Under the pieces are notes generated by a model that was not told where the DNA came from, ran no database searches, and saw only the letters and a program-made list of their open reading frames with translations. A stretch of 38,874 bases of DNA from a virus: the IMG/VR virus record IMGVR_UViG_3300017971_000144, positions 1 to 38,874 of that record; one strand, written 5' to 3'. Positions within the stretch are counted from its first letter, which is position 1. Each line of letters opens with the position of its first letter. The position numbers were made by a program, and so were the translations under genes. Positions 18,077 to 24,874 of this stretch are shown here, piece by piece.

Positions 18077-18105
18077 TAAGGAGGGGCCACGTGGCCCCTC
18101 TTAAG
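18077..18105. other. Long GC-rich hairpin between convergent genes
   Basis: GAGGGGCCAC pairs perfectly with GTGGCCCCTC and is extended by TTAA on both sides with one bulged base. It sits between the fibre stop at 18025 and the ERF stop at 18142. There is no T-run after it on either strand, so it is not a standard intrinsic terminator, but it may block both converging transcripts or protect their 3' ends. Confidence 0.6.
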
Positions 18106-18141
18106 CAAGCAGTTCTCCCATATAAGGAGAAAAAATAATAT

Positions 18142-18897
18142 CTATTTACCGTCTCTTAGTTGTACTATTTGTCTGATTCTTTGGATTGCCGTGAGAAATT
18201 TTGACTTAGGGATATCGCTCAAGCTTTGTATTTTCATTTTATCTAGGATTTCTTCGGCTAGGTCGGTATGTGATTTTAGTTCGTATCTGATTTCTTCTAG
18301 TTGTTCTTTGGTGATGGTTTCGTATGATTGTTCTTTGGGGTTGTATTTGTGGTTTAGTTTTTTGCCTTCGTTGAAGTCTTTACGTTGTTGGTGTACGGCT
18401 ACTTCGCCGTCATCGTCTTCGTCTGAGGATACTACGCCTACGAGTGATGCGTATGCGTATCGTTTTAGGTATGTTATGTAGCTGCCTAGAGATTGTACGT
18501 CATTTTTGGGTGGTACTATTCTCATTCTGGACTCTATCCATTGTCCTGAGCTGTGTAGTAGTATTGTGTTTAGGATGTTTGCTCCGTCTTCGTTTTGTAC
18601 TATTTGTTGTAGGACGGATAGTCCGTTTTTGGCTAGTGCTGGGCGTGATACTTTGACTATTTCGGCTAAGTCTGAGTATTTGGATTTGAAGTAAGGGTTT
18701 TCTTTTGTAAGGCCGGCAATTTTGAATTCTGCTTGCGCTTTTGCTAGTGCAGTGCTCAAGTCTTTGATTGACTCAGAGCGTGCGGGAGCGATGATTTTTG
18801 GCGCCCTGTCATTGACGTTGTCTCCTATTAGGGATATTTGTTTTGATAGTTTTGCTATTGCTTCTAGCATGGTTGTTAGTAGTTCTTTATTTTCCAT
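18142..18897 (-). CDS. erf: ERF-family single-strand DNA annealing protein
   Basis: A 251-residue protein of the ERF superfamily. The core is seen at residues about 45-165: LSTALAKAQAEFKIAGLTKE, NPYFKSKYSDLAEIVKVSRP, NGLSVLQQI, GQWIESRM and LGSYITYLKRYAYASLVGVV followed by the acidic run SSDEDDDGE. These are the hallmarks of phage annealing proteins, which pair complementary single strands in recombination and in circularising or concatenating phage DNA. It is the last gene of a leftward operon of small genes and overlaps the zinc-finger gene by 11 bases. Confidence 0.93.
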   Translation of the reverse strand: MENKELLTTMLEAIAKLSKQISLIGDNVNDRAPKIIAPARSESIKDLSTALAKAQAEFKIAGLTKENPYFKSKYSDLAEIVKVSRPALAKNGLSVLQQIVQNEDGANILNTILLHSSGQWIESRMRIVPPKNDVQSLGSYITYLKRYAYASLVGVVSSDEDDDGEVAVHQQRKDFNEGKKLNHKYNPKEQSYETITKEQLEEIRYELKSHTDLAEEILDKMKIQSLSDIPKSKFLTAIQRIRQIVQLRDGK

Positions 18898-19102
18898 AGT
18901 TTAGTTTTCCGTTGTTAACTATTAGTAGTTCTAGTTCGTACATAGATACTTTATGTGCTGTTTTAGGCCCAGCTAAGTTCATGAATAAATCTCGGCATTT
19001 TTTGCAGCAAAACATTGTTTGCCTATCTCTTGGTTCAGTCTTTCTGCACTGTAGACACTTCATAGTTTTACTACTGCTTCTAGAATTGTTGTTAATAGCC
19101 AT
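18887..19102 (-). CDS. Small zinc-finger protein
   Basis: A 71-residue protein with AAGGAT before its ATG. It has MKCLQCRKTEPRDRQTMFCC followed by KKCRDLF: two Cys pairs, CxxC and CCxxC, spaced about 15 residues apart, a treble-clef-like metal site. The C-terminus is amphipathic (YELELLIVNNGKL). It overlaps the ERF start, so the two are translationally coupled, and a role as recombination partner or regulator is possible. I do not recognise a named family. Confidence 0.72.
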   Translation of the reverse strand: MAINNNSRSSSKTMKCLQCRKTEPRDRQTMFCCKKCRDLFMNLAGPKTAHKVSMYELELLIVNNGKLNYGK

Positions 19103-19110
19103 GATTATCC

Positions 19111-19350
19111 TTATTCATTATTAGGTTCCTGCAATTCTTTTAGTGCGTCAAATAATTGTACCTTATCTGGATGCTGCGCTCTAATAAGTGCATCGACTGG
19201 TTCTAGTTCTTTTAGTATGTCTGCCATTTTTAGGTGTGTTTTGTCTAGTTGTTCTCGTAGTTTTTTGGCTTCTTTGCCTAGGGCTGTAAATAGTTCTAGT
19301 GGTTTGTCTATGAGTTTTTGTAGCTCTGCTGCTTTTTGTTTAATTGTCAT
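19111..19350 (-). CDS. Small coiled-coil protein, unknown
   Basis: A 79-residue all-helical protein. Residues 3-50 alternate K/E with leucine at heptad spacing (QKAAELQKLIDKPLELF, then KKLREQLDKTHLKMADILKE). Its ATG lies inside the end of the preceding gene, behind GAGGA, an operon-type overlap. Nothing indicates an enzyme. It may bind a partner protein of the host or of the ERF set. Confidence 0.7.
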   Translation of the reverse strand: MTIKQKAAELQKLIDKPLELFTALGKEAKKLREQLDKTHLKMADILKELEPVDALIRAQHPDKVQLFDALKELQEPNNE

Positions 19351-19552
19351 CGTTTTGGTCCTCTAGTGCGCCTTCTTTTATTGTGTGTTCTGTGTCTAGG
19401 CGTGCATTTTCTATTTTATTTTTGCAGTGATCGCATAGTGTTACTTTTAGTGTGTTTTCTAAAAGCCATTCGGCATGCTCCAATTGTATGTTTAATTCTT
19501 GTATTAATGCCTCAGCCTTGGATGGTATTTTAAATATGTTTTTTTTACTCAT
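19340..19552 (-). CDS. Small CxxC helical protein (paralogue of the next upstream gene)
   Basis: A 70-residue protein. The frame stays open upstream, but AAGGATT points to the ATG at 19552 (MSKKNIFKIPSK), one base after the stop of the preceding gene. Residues about 30-60 read LLENTLKVTLCDHCKNKIEN, which matches EHVLKHHLCDHCINEII in the neighbour. The CDHC pair inside two helices suggests a metal- or disulfide-linked dimer. The pair arose by tandem duplication. Function unknown. Confidence 0.68.
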   Translation of the reverse strand: MSKKNIFKIPSKAEALIQELNIQLEHAEWLLENTLKVTLCDHCKNKIENARLDTEHTIKEGALEDQNDDN

Positions 19553-19553
19553 A

Positions 19554-19748
19554 TTATTTAATCCTTTCTCTTCTTTCTGCGAGTGTATCGTATTCGCTTT
19601 CTTTGATGTGTTGTTTTTCTCTTTCATATCCGTCTATTATTTCGTTTATGCAGTGATCGCATAGGTGATGTTTTAGCACGTGTTCTATGAAGTGCATTGT
19701 GTTTTCGTATTGATCATCTAGTTCTTTTAGGGGTGTTTTGTTTGACAT
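19554..19748 (-). CDS. Small CxxC helical protein, first gene of the leftward operon
   Basis: A 64-residue protein. I chose ATG 19748 (MSNKTPLKELDDQ) because GAGGAG lies seven bases before it; a start at 19799 would lie within the promoter. It contains HHLCDHCINEIIDGYEREK and is a paralogue of the next gene. As the first gene behind a strong promoter it is probably made early, a position where phages often encode host-takeover proteins, though that is inference. Confidence 0.72.
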   Translation of the reverse strand: MSNKTPLKELDDQYENTMHFIEHVLKHHLCDHCINEIIDGYEREKQHIKESEYDTLAERRERIK

Positions 19749-19789
19749 AATATACTCCTCTATAGGGGTTAAACTGATTACTTGGTTAT

Positions 19790-19818
19790 ATAGTAACATT
19801 AAGTATACAAAGCGTCAA
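19790..19818 (-). promoter_or_regulatory. Sigma70-like promoter for the leftward ERF operon
   Basis: Read on the minus strand: TTGACG, a spacer of 17 bases, then TACTAT. It starts about 40 bases upstream of the first gene of the operon and is divergent from the promoter at 19841. Confidence 0.8.
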
Positions 19819-19840
19819 GTAATTTAAATAATAAAAGTGC

Positions 19841-19869
19841 TTGTCATTATAATATAAGTTTGTTATGAT
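19841..19869 (+). promoter_or_regulatory. Sigma70-like rightward promoter of the small RNA unit
   Basis: TTGTCA, a spacer of 17 bases, then TATGAT. Transcription should begin near 19876. The first feature reached is not a gene but a structured segment ending in an intrinsic terminator at 20000. Confidence 0.78.
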
Positions 19870-19875
19870 ATTGTT

Positions 19876-20001
19876 AAGAGTAAAAAGCTACTACGGGTTC
19901 CTTCTTAGCTCAGGGCTAAGTGATTCTTAGCTTATTTTTGAAGAACTGTAGATGTTTTTGATTAGGGTGTCCCTCTAGAGGATTGGGGGTCACCCTTTTT
20001 A
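19876..20001 (+). ncRNA. Candidate small RNA or attenuator leader
   Basis: About 126 bases lie between a strong promoter and a strong terminator with no convincing reading frame. The 5' part holds three segments: CTTAGC at 19904-19909, GCTAAG at 19915-19920 and CTTAGC again at 19926-19931. The middle one can pair with either neighbour, giving two exclusive hairpins as in attenuators. The 3' end is the terminator hairpin. It could act as a free small RNA or control read-through into the short gene at 20018. Confidence 0.5.
19965..20000 (+). terminator. Intrinsic terminator of the small RNA unit
   Basis: GGGTG-CCC pairs with GGG-CACCC around one T/T mismatch, loop TCTAGAGGATTG or close to it, followed by TTTTTAT. 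Confidence 0.75.
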
Positions 20002-20017
20002 TGTGTGGAGTATAAAG

Positions 20018-20167
20018 ATGAGAGAGATTCTATATAATATAAATAAAAAATTATTAGCCCTATTGTATGAAAAATTGAGCCTTTGGTTTGCAGAGCTAGT
20101 ACTTCTGTTTAAATTGTGGTTTCAGAAAGAAAAGTTTTCTACAGTAGGGTTATTCTGTTCTGCCTGA
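20018..20167 (+). CDS. Possible 49-aa hydrophobic peptide
   Basis: Open frame from ATG 20018 with GGAG seven bases upstream. The product is leucine-rich and amphipathic (KKLLALLYEKLSLWFAELVL, then LFKLWFQKEK), with a possible single membrane helix at residues about 10-34. It lies just after the small RNA terminator and could be expressed on read-through. Small membrane-active peptides of this kind can be lysis or toxin factors, but nothing confirms it. The composition may also arise by chance in this AT-rich stretch. Confidence 0.35.
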   Translation: MREILYNINKKLLALLYEKLSLWFAELVLLFKLWFQKEKFSTVGLFCSA

Positions 20168-20241
20168 GTAGCTCTAGGAGCTACATTGCAGTATGCTCCC
20201 TGTTGCTATTTGTAACCCTGCTTTATCAAAGAAAAAAAAGC

Positions 20242-20271
20242 TTGACAGAGCAAAAATACTATGATTATACT
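20242..20271 (+). promoter_or_regulatory. Sigma70-like promoter for the rightward packaging/recombination genes
   Basis: Consensus TTGACA, spacer of 18 bases, TATACT. The transcript would have a leader of about 430 bases before the first gene at 20706. Confidence 0.75.
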
Positions 20272-20547
20272 GTATTACATCCTTACGAGGCATGCGCATG
20301 CTTGAATCAATTCTTCCTTAACAGTCAGAATAGATTAAAGGCTTGCTTATGCCTATTCTCTATGCGATACAACGATACATTATGTTTCGACTTGTTGTTG
20401 TATATCCTCTGTGAATCTTTCTTCCTCTATTTTTTGAAAAAAATATCAGATGCGATGACTTCCCAAGATTATCCGCTAGTTGGATATCAAATGACTTTAG
20501 ATAACTTCTCTCCGAGTGATTATCTAAATCATTCAAAAGCAACAAGC

Positions 20548-20579
20548 AAAAAAACATTCCCGCTTGCCTTAAGCAGGGG
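20548..20579 (-). terminator. Possible leftward intrinsic terminator
   Basis: On the minus strand CCC-GCTT pairs with AAGC-GGG around a short loop with a two-base bulge, then AATG and seven T. It would end a leftward transcript starting near 20640, where TTGACA (20672-20667) and TATGAA (20650-20645) lie 16 bases apart. Confidence 0.42.
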
Positions 20580-20705
20580 TCTAAGGGCTAGCTCTTTTCT
20601 TTTCAATCAGTGTTTTAATGTCGTCCAGTTGGAATAATCTTCTATTCATATAGTATCTTAAAGCAGTGTCAAAAAAAGATAGTAATAAAGAATAGAAGGA
20701 CAATA

Positions 20706-21794
20706 ATGAGCGAAGCATTCCACAGTGTAATAGAACACAAACTTAAGTTTCTTAAACTTACCAGAAACGGTAAAATCAAACTCACACCCTTTGCAGTCAA
20801 AGTACTATACAAAGCATACAGCCGTATGCTACAGACATACGACAAAACCCCCGAATACCCATTCAACCACTTCTACGCACTCTCCCTTTTAGAAACAAAA
20901 CGAATGCAACTCGAACCAGACTGGAACATGCTAACCCAATTTGCCAACTATAACGATAAAGCCGCAGCGACAGCTGACGGCGAAACACTAGACATGAAAA
21001 AATGCCACACGGTTATCGATAACCTTAACTCATACAACAAAAACAAAAACAAATACAAAAAAGTATACCACTCCGCTAAAGGAACCCTCGGACCAACATT
21101 CAACGAAAACGTAACCTACTGGAAACACGGCCGAACATACCAATACCCCGACCAAGCCCTAGACGAAAACTCAGCCCCAACACAACCAATAAGCAACTAC
21201 AAAAAACCATTACCACAAGACGACCCATACCGATACACCATAAACCCCCACGACGAACTAAAAAAAGCCATTCGATCAAACAAAATAAATACACAAGGAC
21301 TCTCCATTTTAAGAGAAACCTTCCAAAAAGAACCAGAACTATTGCAAATCATAGACGCATATCTCCAAAATAATGTTGCTGGGCTTTGCCCAGCCAATAA
21401 AGAAATTACTCCTGAAAAGGGAGCCTGCGATGACGACCCAACCGATGAACCACATACCCACATACACACACTCTTGAAGGTTGAAAAAATAGGTGATACC
21501 ATACCTTATAACCATCCACTCAAGAAGGAGACCGATATTGAAATACCTCAAAGACCCAAATACCGTATTTCATTACGTAGCCCCCGGCGAACCAATACCA
21601 CTATGCAAAGTTGTCGAAACCCCAGAACCACGAGAGTGGAGCCACTACAAACAACGACGATTCCATTTCGCCCAAACAATAAAGAACCAACACGAAAAAT
21701 ACTTTGTAAACTGCTGCTTCGAGGAAGGCGCCACAAACCACCGCCAATTCATTCCAGGACCAATACAACTAGAGGTAACATTCTTTATGCCTAA
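20706..21794 (+). CDS. Unknown protein, first gene of the rightward middle operon
   Basis: A 362-residue frame behind AGAAGG. Residues 1-230 look like a real, mostly helical polar protein (FHSVIEHKLKFLKLTRNGKI, HFYALSLLETKRMQLEPDW). Its position first in an early or middle operon next to a recombination gene would suit a replication or recombination accessory, but I recognise no motif. From about codon 278 the frame runs on the same strand through the RusA-like gene, and this last part is basic and proline-rich, as expected from an overprinted frame. A perfect hairpin (GCTGGGC-ttt-GCCCAGC, 21378-21394) lies within it. The true C-terminus may be earlier if a frameshift exists. Confidence 0.6.
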   Translation: MSEAFHSVIEHKLKFLKLTRNGKIKLTPFAVKVLYKAYSRMLQTYDKTPEYPFNHFYALSLLETKRMQLEPDWNMLTQFANYNDKAAATADGETLDMKKCHTVIDNLNSYNKNKNKYKKVYHSAKGTLGPTFNENVTYWKHGRTYQYPDQALDENSAPTQPISNYKKPLPQDDPYRYTINPHDELKKAIRSNKINTQGLSILRETFQKEPELLQIIDAYLQNNVAGLCPANKEITPEKGACDDDPTDEPHTHIHTLLKVEKIGDTIPYNHPLKKETDIEIPQRPKYRISLRSPRRTNTTMQSCRNPRTTRVEPLQTTTIPFRPNNKEPTRKILCKLLLRGRRHKPPPIHSRTNTTRGNILYA

Positions 21795-21981
21795 ACCAAA
21801 AACACGCAAACGAAAAGAACCTCACACCGAAACACCACCAGCATACGTACTCTACAACTTCGTAGACCATACCCTTCAAGGCATACTATACAAAAAAGAT
21901 GTAACCATCTCGATAGCAAAAATGAAAAAACTATACGACACCAAACCACGAACCGAAATTACCATTACGAGGCTTAAATGA
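21538..21981 (+). CDS. RusA-like Holliday junction resolvase, active site altered
   Basis: A 147-residue protein. I place the start at TTG 21538 because AAGGAG lies seven bases before it; a GTG at 21493 has no site. The fold pattern of RusA is visible: YVAPGEPIPL, then GPIQLEVTFFMPKP, then VDHTLQGILYKKDVTISIAK and LYDTKPRTEITIT at the end. In active RusA the segment before the VxDxLxG-type helix holds PDxDN; here it reads PPAYVLYN, so two acidic metal ligands are missing while the D in YKKD remains. It may bind junctions without cutting, or use other residues. Coupled to the next gene by an ATGA overlap. Confidence 0.62.
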   Translation: MKYLKDPNTVFHYVAPGEPIPLCKVVETPEPREWSHYKQRRFHFAQTIKNQHEKYFVNCCFEEGATNHRQFIPGPIQLEVTFFMPKPKTRKRKEPHTETPPAYVLYNFVDHTLQGILYKKDVTISIAKMKKLYDTKPRTEITITRLK

Positions 21982-22511
21982 AAAAGAAAACAACCAAAAC
22001 TAAAACCCCTAAGCCTATCAAGCACAAAATGCCAGGTAAAAAACAGGCACCGCTTTACAAGATAGAAAACATGAACTACTACCTATCTAATGGAAACGCA
22101 ACCGCAGTAAGCATCGAGCGATTCGCCGACGAACAACTAGAATATATCCTCCAAAACGAACATGTGCTGCACATTAATAAATTCTACCTCTCCAAAGGCT
22201 TAAGGCGAGACCTGTATTATAGATGGACCCAGAAAAGCGCGTACCTCAAAAAAATACACGACTTATGCATGGAAATCCTAGGACTAAGACGCGAAGAAAA
22301 AATGGCCCAGGACAACTCAACCACACTTAAACATACACTGCATATGTATAGCCATGACTGGGCAATTGCCGACAAATACCACGACCAACGTAAACAAGCC
22401 GAAGAAGATAAAACCGCCAACATTAAAGTAATCGTCCAAAAACCAGAAGAAGTAATCGATAGAAACAAATACAAACCAATCAAACCAAAGGAAAACAATG
22501 AACCCAAATAA
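21978..22511 (+). CDS. terS: Terminase small subunit
   Basis: A 177-residue protein with a basic N-terminus and a helix-turn-helix-like core: INKFYLSKGLRRDLYYRWTQ, then AYLKKIHDLCMEILGLRREE, followed by the DNA/TerL-contact style segment YSHDWAIADKYHDQRKQAEE. This order (FY--KG, RW, RRE, then W and D residues) is that of phage small terminase subunits that recognise the packaging site. It lies two genes upstream of the large subunit, as usual. The start overlaps the RusA-like stop. Confidence 0.72.
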   Translation: MKKKTTKTKTPKPIKHKMPGKKQAPLYKIENMNYYLSNGNATAVSIERFADEQLEYILQNEHVLHINKFYLSKGLRRDLYYRWTQKSAYLKKIHDLCMEILGLRREEKMAQDNSTTLKHTLHMYSHDWAIADKYHDQRKQAEEDKTANIKVIVQKPEEVIDRNKYKPIKPKENNEPK

Positions 22512-22824
22512 TGTAGTACTCCTAGCCGTAACCCTATTAATTATCGCCGACATCATAATCACATACGTATCATACATACAATCCTCCAAAGATATTACCA
22601 AACTAGACAAGAAACTTAAGGACCTAGTTTACGACGTAGCAGAACAACAAGGCGCACTGCGCAACACCTTTGAAGAATTAGAAAAACAAACATCCCGAAT
22701 AGGCACTCTGCGCAGACAACATAATACACTTAAGAAAGAATTTGACTCGCTTGTACTTAAGAATGCGCACGCTGTTAAGGGGGAGCAGGACAAGCCTAAA
22801 GTATTGCCAAAGAAGGATAAGTGA
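22498..22824 (+). CDS. Membrane-anchored coiled-coil protein (possible inner-membrane spanin)
   Basis: A 108-residue protein with one N-terminal membrane helix (NNVVLLAVTLLIIADIIITY) followed by a long heptad-patterned coil (DITKLDKKLKDLVYDVAEQQ to LRRQHNTLKKEFDSLV) and a basic tail. This is the build of an Rz-type inner-membrane spanin, but no partner lipoprotein gene is evident and it sits between the terminase subunits. A different membrane role is possible. Its start overlaps the end of terS. Confidence 0.62.
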   Translation: MNPNNVVLLAVTLLIIADIIITYVSYIQSSKDITKLDKKLKDLVYDVAEQQGALRNTFEELEKQTSRIGTLRRQHNTLKKEFDSLVLKNAHAVKGEQDKPKVLPKKDK

Positions 22825-23106
22825 GTGATAGACGATCCGGACTTGAGCGAAGAAGGGCTACTTGCAGTCGGGGACACTATTGTGAAGGAATATAAGGTCC
22901 CGCGCATACGTCAACGCGCAACGCTTACTCCCCCTATACCGCATGCGCCTCCAGCTGGGTTTGGGTGGAAATGGGTGCAAGCGGTGCACGATGACGGCTA
23001 TTGGGAGCTCTTTGATATCGCAGAGAAAAGGCGCGAAAAGGCGCGTATTGCAGAGTTGTACAAAAAATTATATGCCGCAGAAAAAGAGAATTCGTCAGCA
23101 GACTGA
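22825..23106 (+). CDS. Unknown protein between terminase genes
   Basis: A 93-residue protein starting at GTG directly after the TGA of the preceding gene. It opens acidic (IDDPDLSEEGLLAVGDTI), has a proline-rich middle (TLTPPIPHAPPAGFGWKWVQ) and a charged helix at the end (RREKARIAELYKKLYAAEKE). It contains no catalytic signature that I recognise. The immediate coupling to its neighbours argues that it is translated. Confidence 0.62.
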   Translation: MIDDPDLSEEGLLAVGDTIVKEYKVPRIRQRATLTPPIPHAPPAGFGWKWVQAVHDDGYWELFDIAEKRREKARIAELYKKLYAAEKENSSAD

Positions 23107-23127
23107 CGCGACGTCACAGGAGAATAT

Positions 23128-24501
23128 ATGCAACTAACCCCCGAAACAGAAGTACATCTAAATAAGTTTAAACCACGTGAGTATCAGAAAGCCGCTTTTG
23201 ATGCCATAATCAACATGGGCTATAAGAAAGTCATGTGCATTTGGCCGCGCCGCGCAGGGAAAGATTTGACAGCTTGGAACATATGCATCCATGAAATGAT
23301 ACGAAAAGTACAAACAATTTATTATGTATTTCCGACATACTCTTCGGGCCGTCGTATACTGTGGGACGCTATAAGTAACGACGGCTTTCGCATACTTAAC
23401 TACTTGCCAGAAGAATTAATTGAGTCTAAGAACGAACAACTTATGCGTATTAGGCTCAAGAATGGCTCCCTTTTTCAGGTGATTGGTTCCGACAACTATG
23501 ATAATGCTCTAGTCGGAACCAATCCCCAAGGTGTAGTCTTTAGCGAATTTGCAATAAGTAATCCAAACGCTTACTCCTTTGTGAGGCCCATCCTGTCCGC
23601 AAATGACGGGTGGGCTTTAATTGTTAGCACTCCACGTGGCCGTAACTTCCTTTGGGAGATGTACAACGTAGGACTAGAAAACCCACAGTCGTGGTTTGTG
23701 TCTAAGTTAACAGTTGATGACACACTACACATTCCCTTTGAGGTAATTGAACGTGAACGCATAGAAGGCGAGATGTCCGAAGATTTACAGCTTCAAGAAT
23801 ACTGGACGTCGTTTGAGATGGGCGTAGAAGGTGCATATTATACAAAATATATTGATAGGGCTCGGCTAGATGGCAGGATAGCAGATGTACCTTGGGAGCC
23901 CGGATTACCTGTGCATACCAGCTGGGACATAGGCTGCAGGGATATGACTTCCATCATCTTCTTTCAGGTTGCGAATAATGTAATACGAATAATTGATTGC
24001 TATGAGAAGAACAAAGAGGGCTTAGAGCATTACATTAATGTGCTTAAATCCAAAGATTATACGTATGGTAAGCACATAGGGCCGCATGATATAAGAAACA
24101 TGGATTTTAGTACTGGTATCACAAGATGGGAAAAGGCGCGTAGGCTGGGCTTTACGTTCGTTGTGGCTGATAAGATAAGCATTGTCGATGGTATTGAGGC
24201 TGTTCGCTCGAAGTTGCCTACCATGTGGTTCGACCAAAAGAAGTGTGCGCCATTAATAAAAGCTTTGGAGAATTATAGACAGGAGTTTGATGCCAAGAAA
24301 AAAGTGTACAAGGATAAGCCGCTCCACGATGTTTTTTCTAATTTCGCTGATTCCATGCGCTATTTATGCATATCTCTTCATAAGGTGCGTATGGGAAGTA
24401 GTCCTGAGGATATAAACAAGCGCTATAGGCGCGCCATGTATGGTGATGAAGCGAATATTCCTCCCATTTTTAGGGATCATCAAAAAAATCCTTATCGATA
24501 A
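23128..24501 (+). CDS. terL: Terminase large subunit (packaging ATPase and nuclease)
   Basis: A 457-residue protein behind AGGAG. The ATPase domain shows the adenine-binding FKPREYQKAAFDAI, a Walker A-type WPRRAGKD near residue 39, VFPTYSSGRRI, a Walker B strand GVVFSEFA near residue 137 and the coupling motif VSTPRGRNFL. The nuclease domain begins at SWDIGCRDMTSIIFF (first catalytic Asp), continues through GPHDIRNMDFSTG and closes with DVFSNFADSMRYL. It powers DNA translocation through the portal and cuts concatemers. The portal gene is nearly 4 kb away, separated by accessory genes. Confidence 0.96.
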   Translation: MQLTPETEVHLNKFKPREYQKAAFDAIINMGYKKVMCIWPRRAGKDLTAWNICIHEMIRKVQTIYYVFPTYSSGRRILWDAISNDGFRILNYLPEELIESKNEQLMRIRLKNGSLFQVIGSDNYDNALVGTNPQGVVFSEFAISNPNAYSFVRPILSANDGWALIVSTPRGRNFLWEMYNVGLENPQSWFVSKLTVDDTLHIPFEVIERERIEGEMSEDLQLQEYWTSFEMGVEGAYYTKYIDRARLDGRIADVPWEPGLPVHTSWDIGCRDMTSIIFFQVANNVIRIIDCYEKNKEGLEHYINVLKSKDYTYGKHIGPHDIRNMDFSTGITRWEKARRLGFTFVVADKISIVDGIEAVRSKLPTMWFDQKKCAPLIKALENYRQEFDAKKKVYKDKPLHDVFSNFADSMRYLCISLHKVRMGSSPEDINKRYRRAMYGDEANIPPIFRDHQKNPYR

Positions 24502-24507
24502 ATATAC

Positions 24508-24536
24508 TTGACGTTACGGCTGTAATATGGCATTAT
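24508..24536 (+). promoter_or_regulatory. Sigma70-like promoter upstream of the small secreted proteins
   Basis: TTGACG, 17-base spacer, CATTAT; a TATGAT at 24534-24539 gives a less favourable spacing. It starts seven bases after the terL stop and separates the accessory genes from the terminase transcript. Confidence 0.6.
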
Positions 24537-24590
24537 GATTGTGTGATAAGTCAGTGTTTTATTAATAACCATTATACGAGGGAGTAAAAT

Positions 24591-24824
24591 ATGGTTAAAC
24601 GCACAGTTTTGGTGCTTATGTTGTTGTTGAGTTTTAGTTCATCTTATGCAGTGGGCAATAAGACGAGTACGGCTATTGTACTTCGAAGTAGTCGTTCATT
24701 GGCGGGAACGTTGTTAGCGGTGATTGTTGGGTTGCTTAAGCATAAAAACAAAAAAGAACGTCAAAAGAAGTTGGTAGTGGGAATGGCCAAGACGTTAAGG
24801 GATATTCCTTGTTGTATATTATAG
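24591..24824 (+). CDS. Small membrane or exported protein
   Basis: A 77-residue protein with a classic signal peptide: basic VKR, hydrophobic TVLVLMLLLSFSS, and a likely cut after SSYA. A second hydrophobic stretch (SLAGTLLAVIVGLL) is followed by a strongly basic segment (KHKNKKERQKKL). It has its own promoter and a terminator right after it, so it is a single-gene moron-like unit. Candidates are superinfection exclusion or a lysis factor; no evidence picks one. Confidence 0.68.
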   Translation: MVKRTVLVLMLLLSFSSSYAVGNKTSTAIVLRSSRSLAGTLLAVIVGLLKHKNKKERQKKLVVGMAKTLRDIPCCIL

Positions 24825-24835
24825 TGATCGTCGTA

Positions 24836-24864
24836 TAGGGCATCTTCGGATGCCCTATTTTTTT
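24836..24864 (+). terminator. Strong intrinsic terminator with UUCG loop
   Basis: TAGGGCATC and GATGCCCTA form a perfect 9-bp stem around a TTCG loop, followed by seven T. It closes the gene at 24591; the next ribosome site begins within the same few bases. Confidence 0.93.
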
Positions 24865-24874
24865 AGGAGTTATT

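Larger units (their letters stand above)
20168..20705. other. Structured intergenic region without a convincing gene
   Basis: Over 500 bases with little coding character. It holds a hairpin GTAGCTC-tag-GAGCTAC at 20168-20184, a good promoter at 20242-20271, the doubled hexamer GCATGC near 20291, a 9-bp inverted repeat TTTAGATAA / TTATCTAAA at 20496-20528, and a minus-strand terminator at 20548-20579. A frame open from 20116 to 20637 encodes a cysteine- and leucine-rich chain without ribosome site and is probably chance. The stretch may be an RNA control region or replication origin; I see no clear DnaA box. Confidence 0.5.

Noticed and set aside
18077-18105. Bidirectional intrinsic terminator
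   Set aside because: The hairpin is strong but lacks a T-run on both strands, so I list it only as a hairpin.
20116-20637. A 173-aa gene in the region before 20706
   Set aside because: It has no ribosome site, a Cys/Leu/Ser-rich chance-like composition, and covers promoters and inverted repeats.
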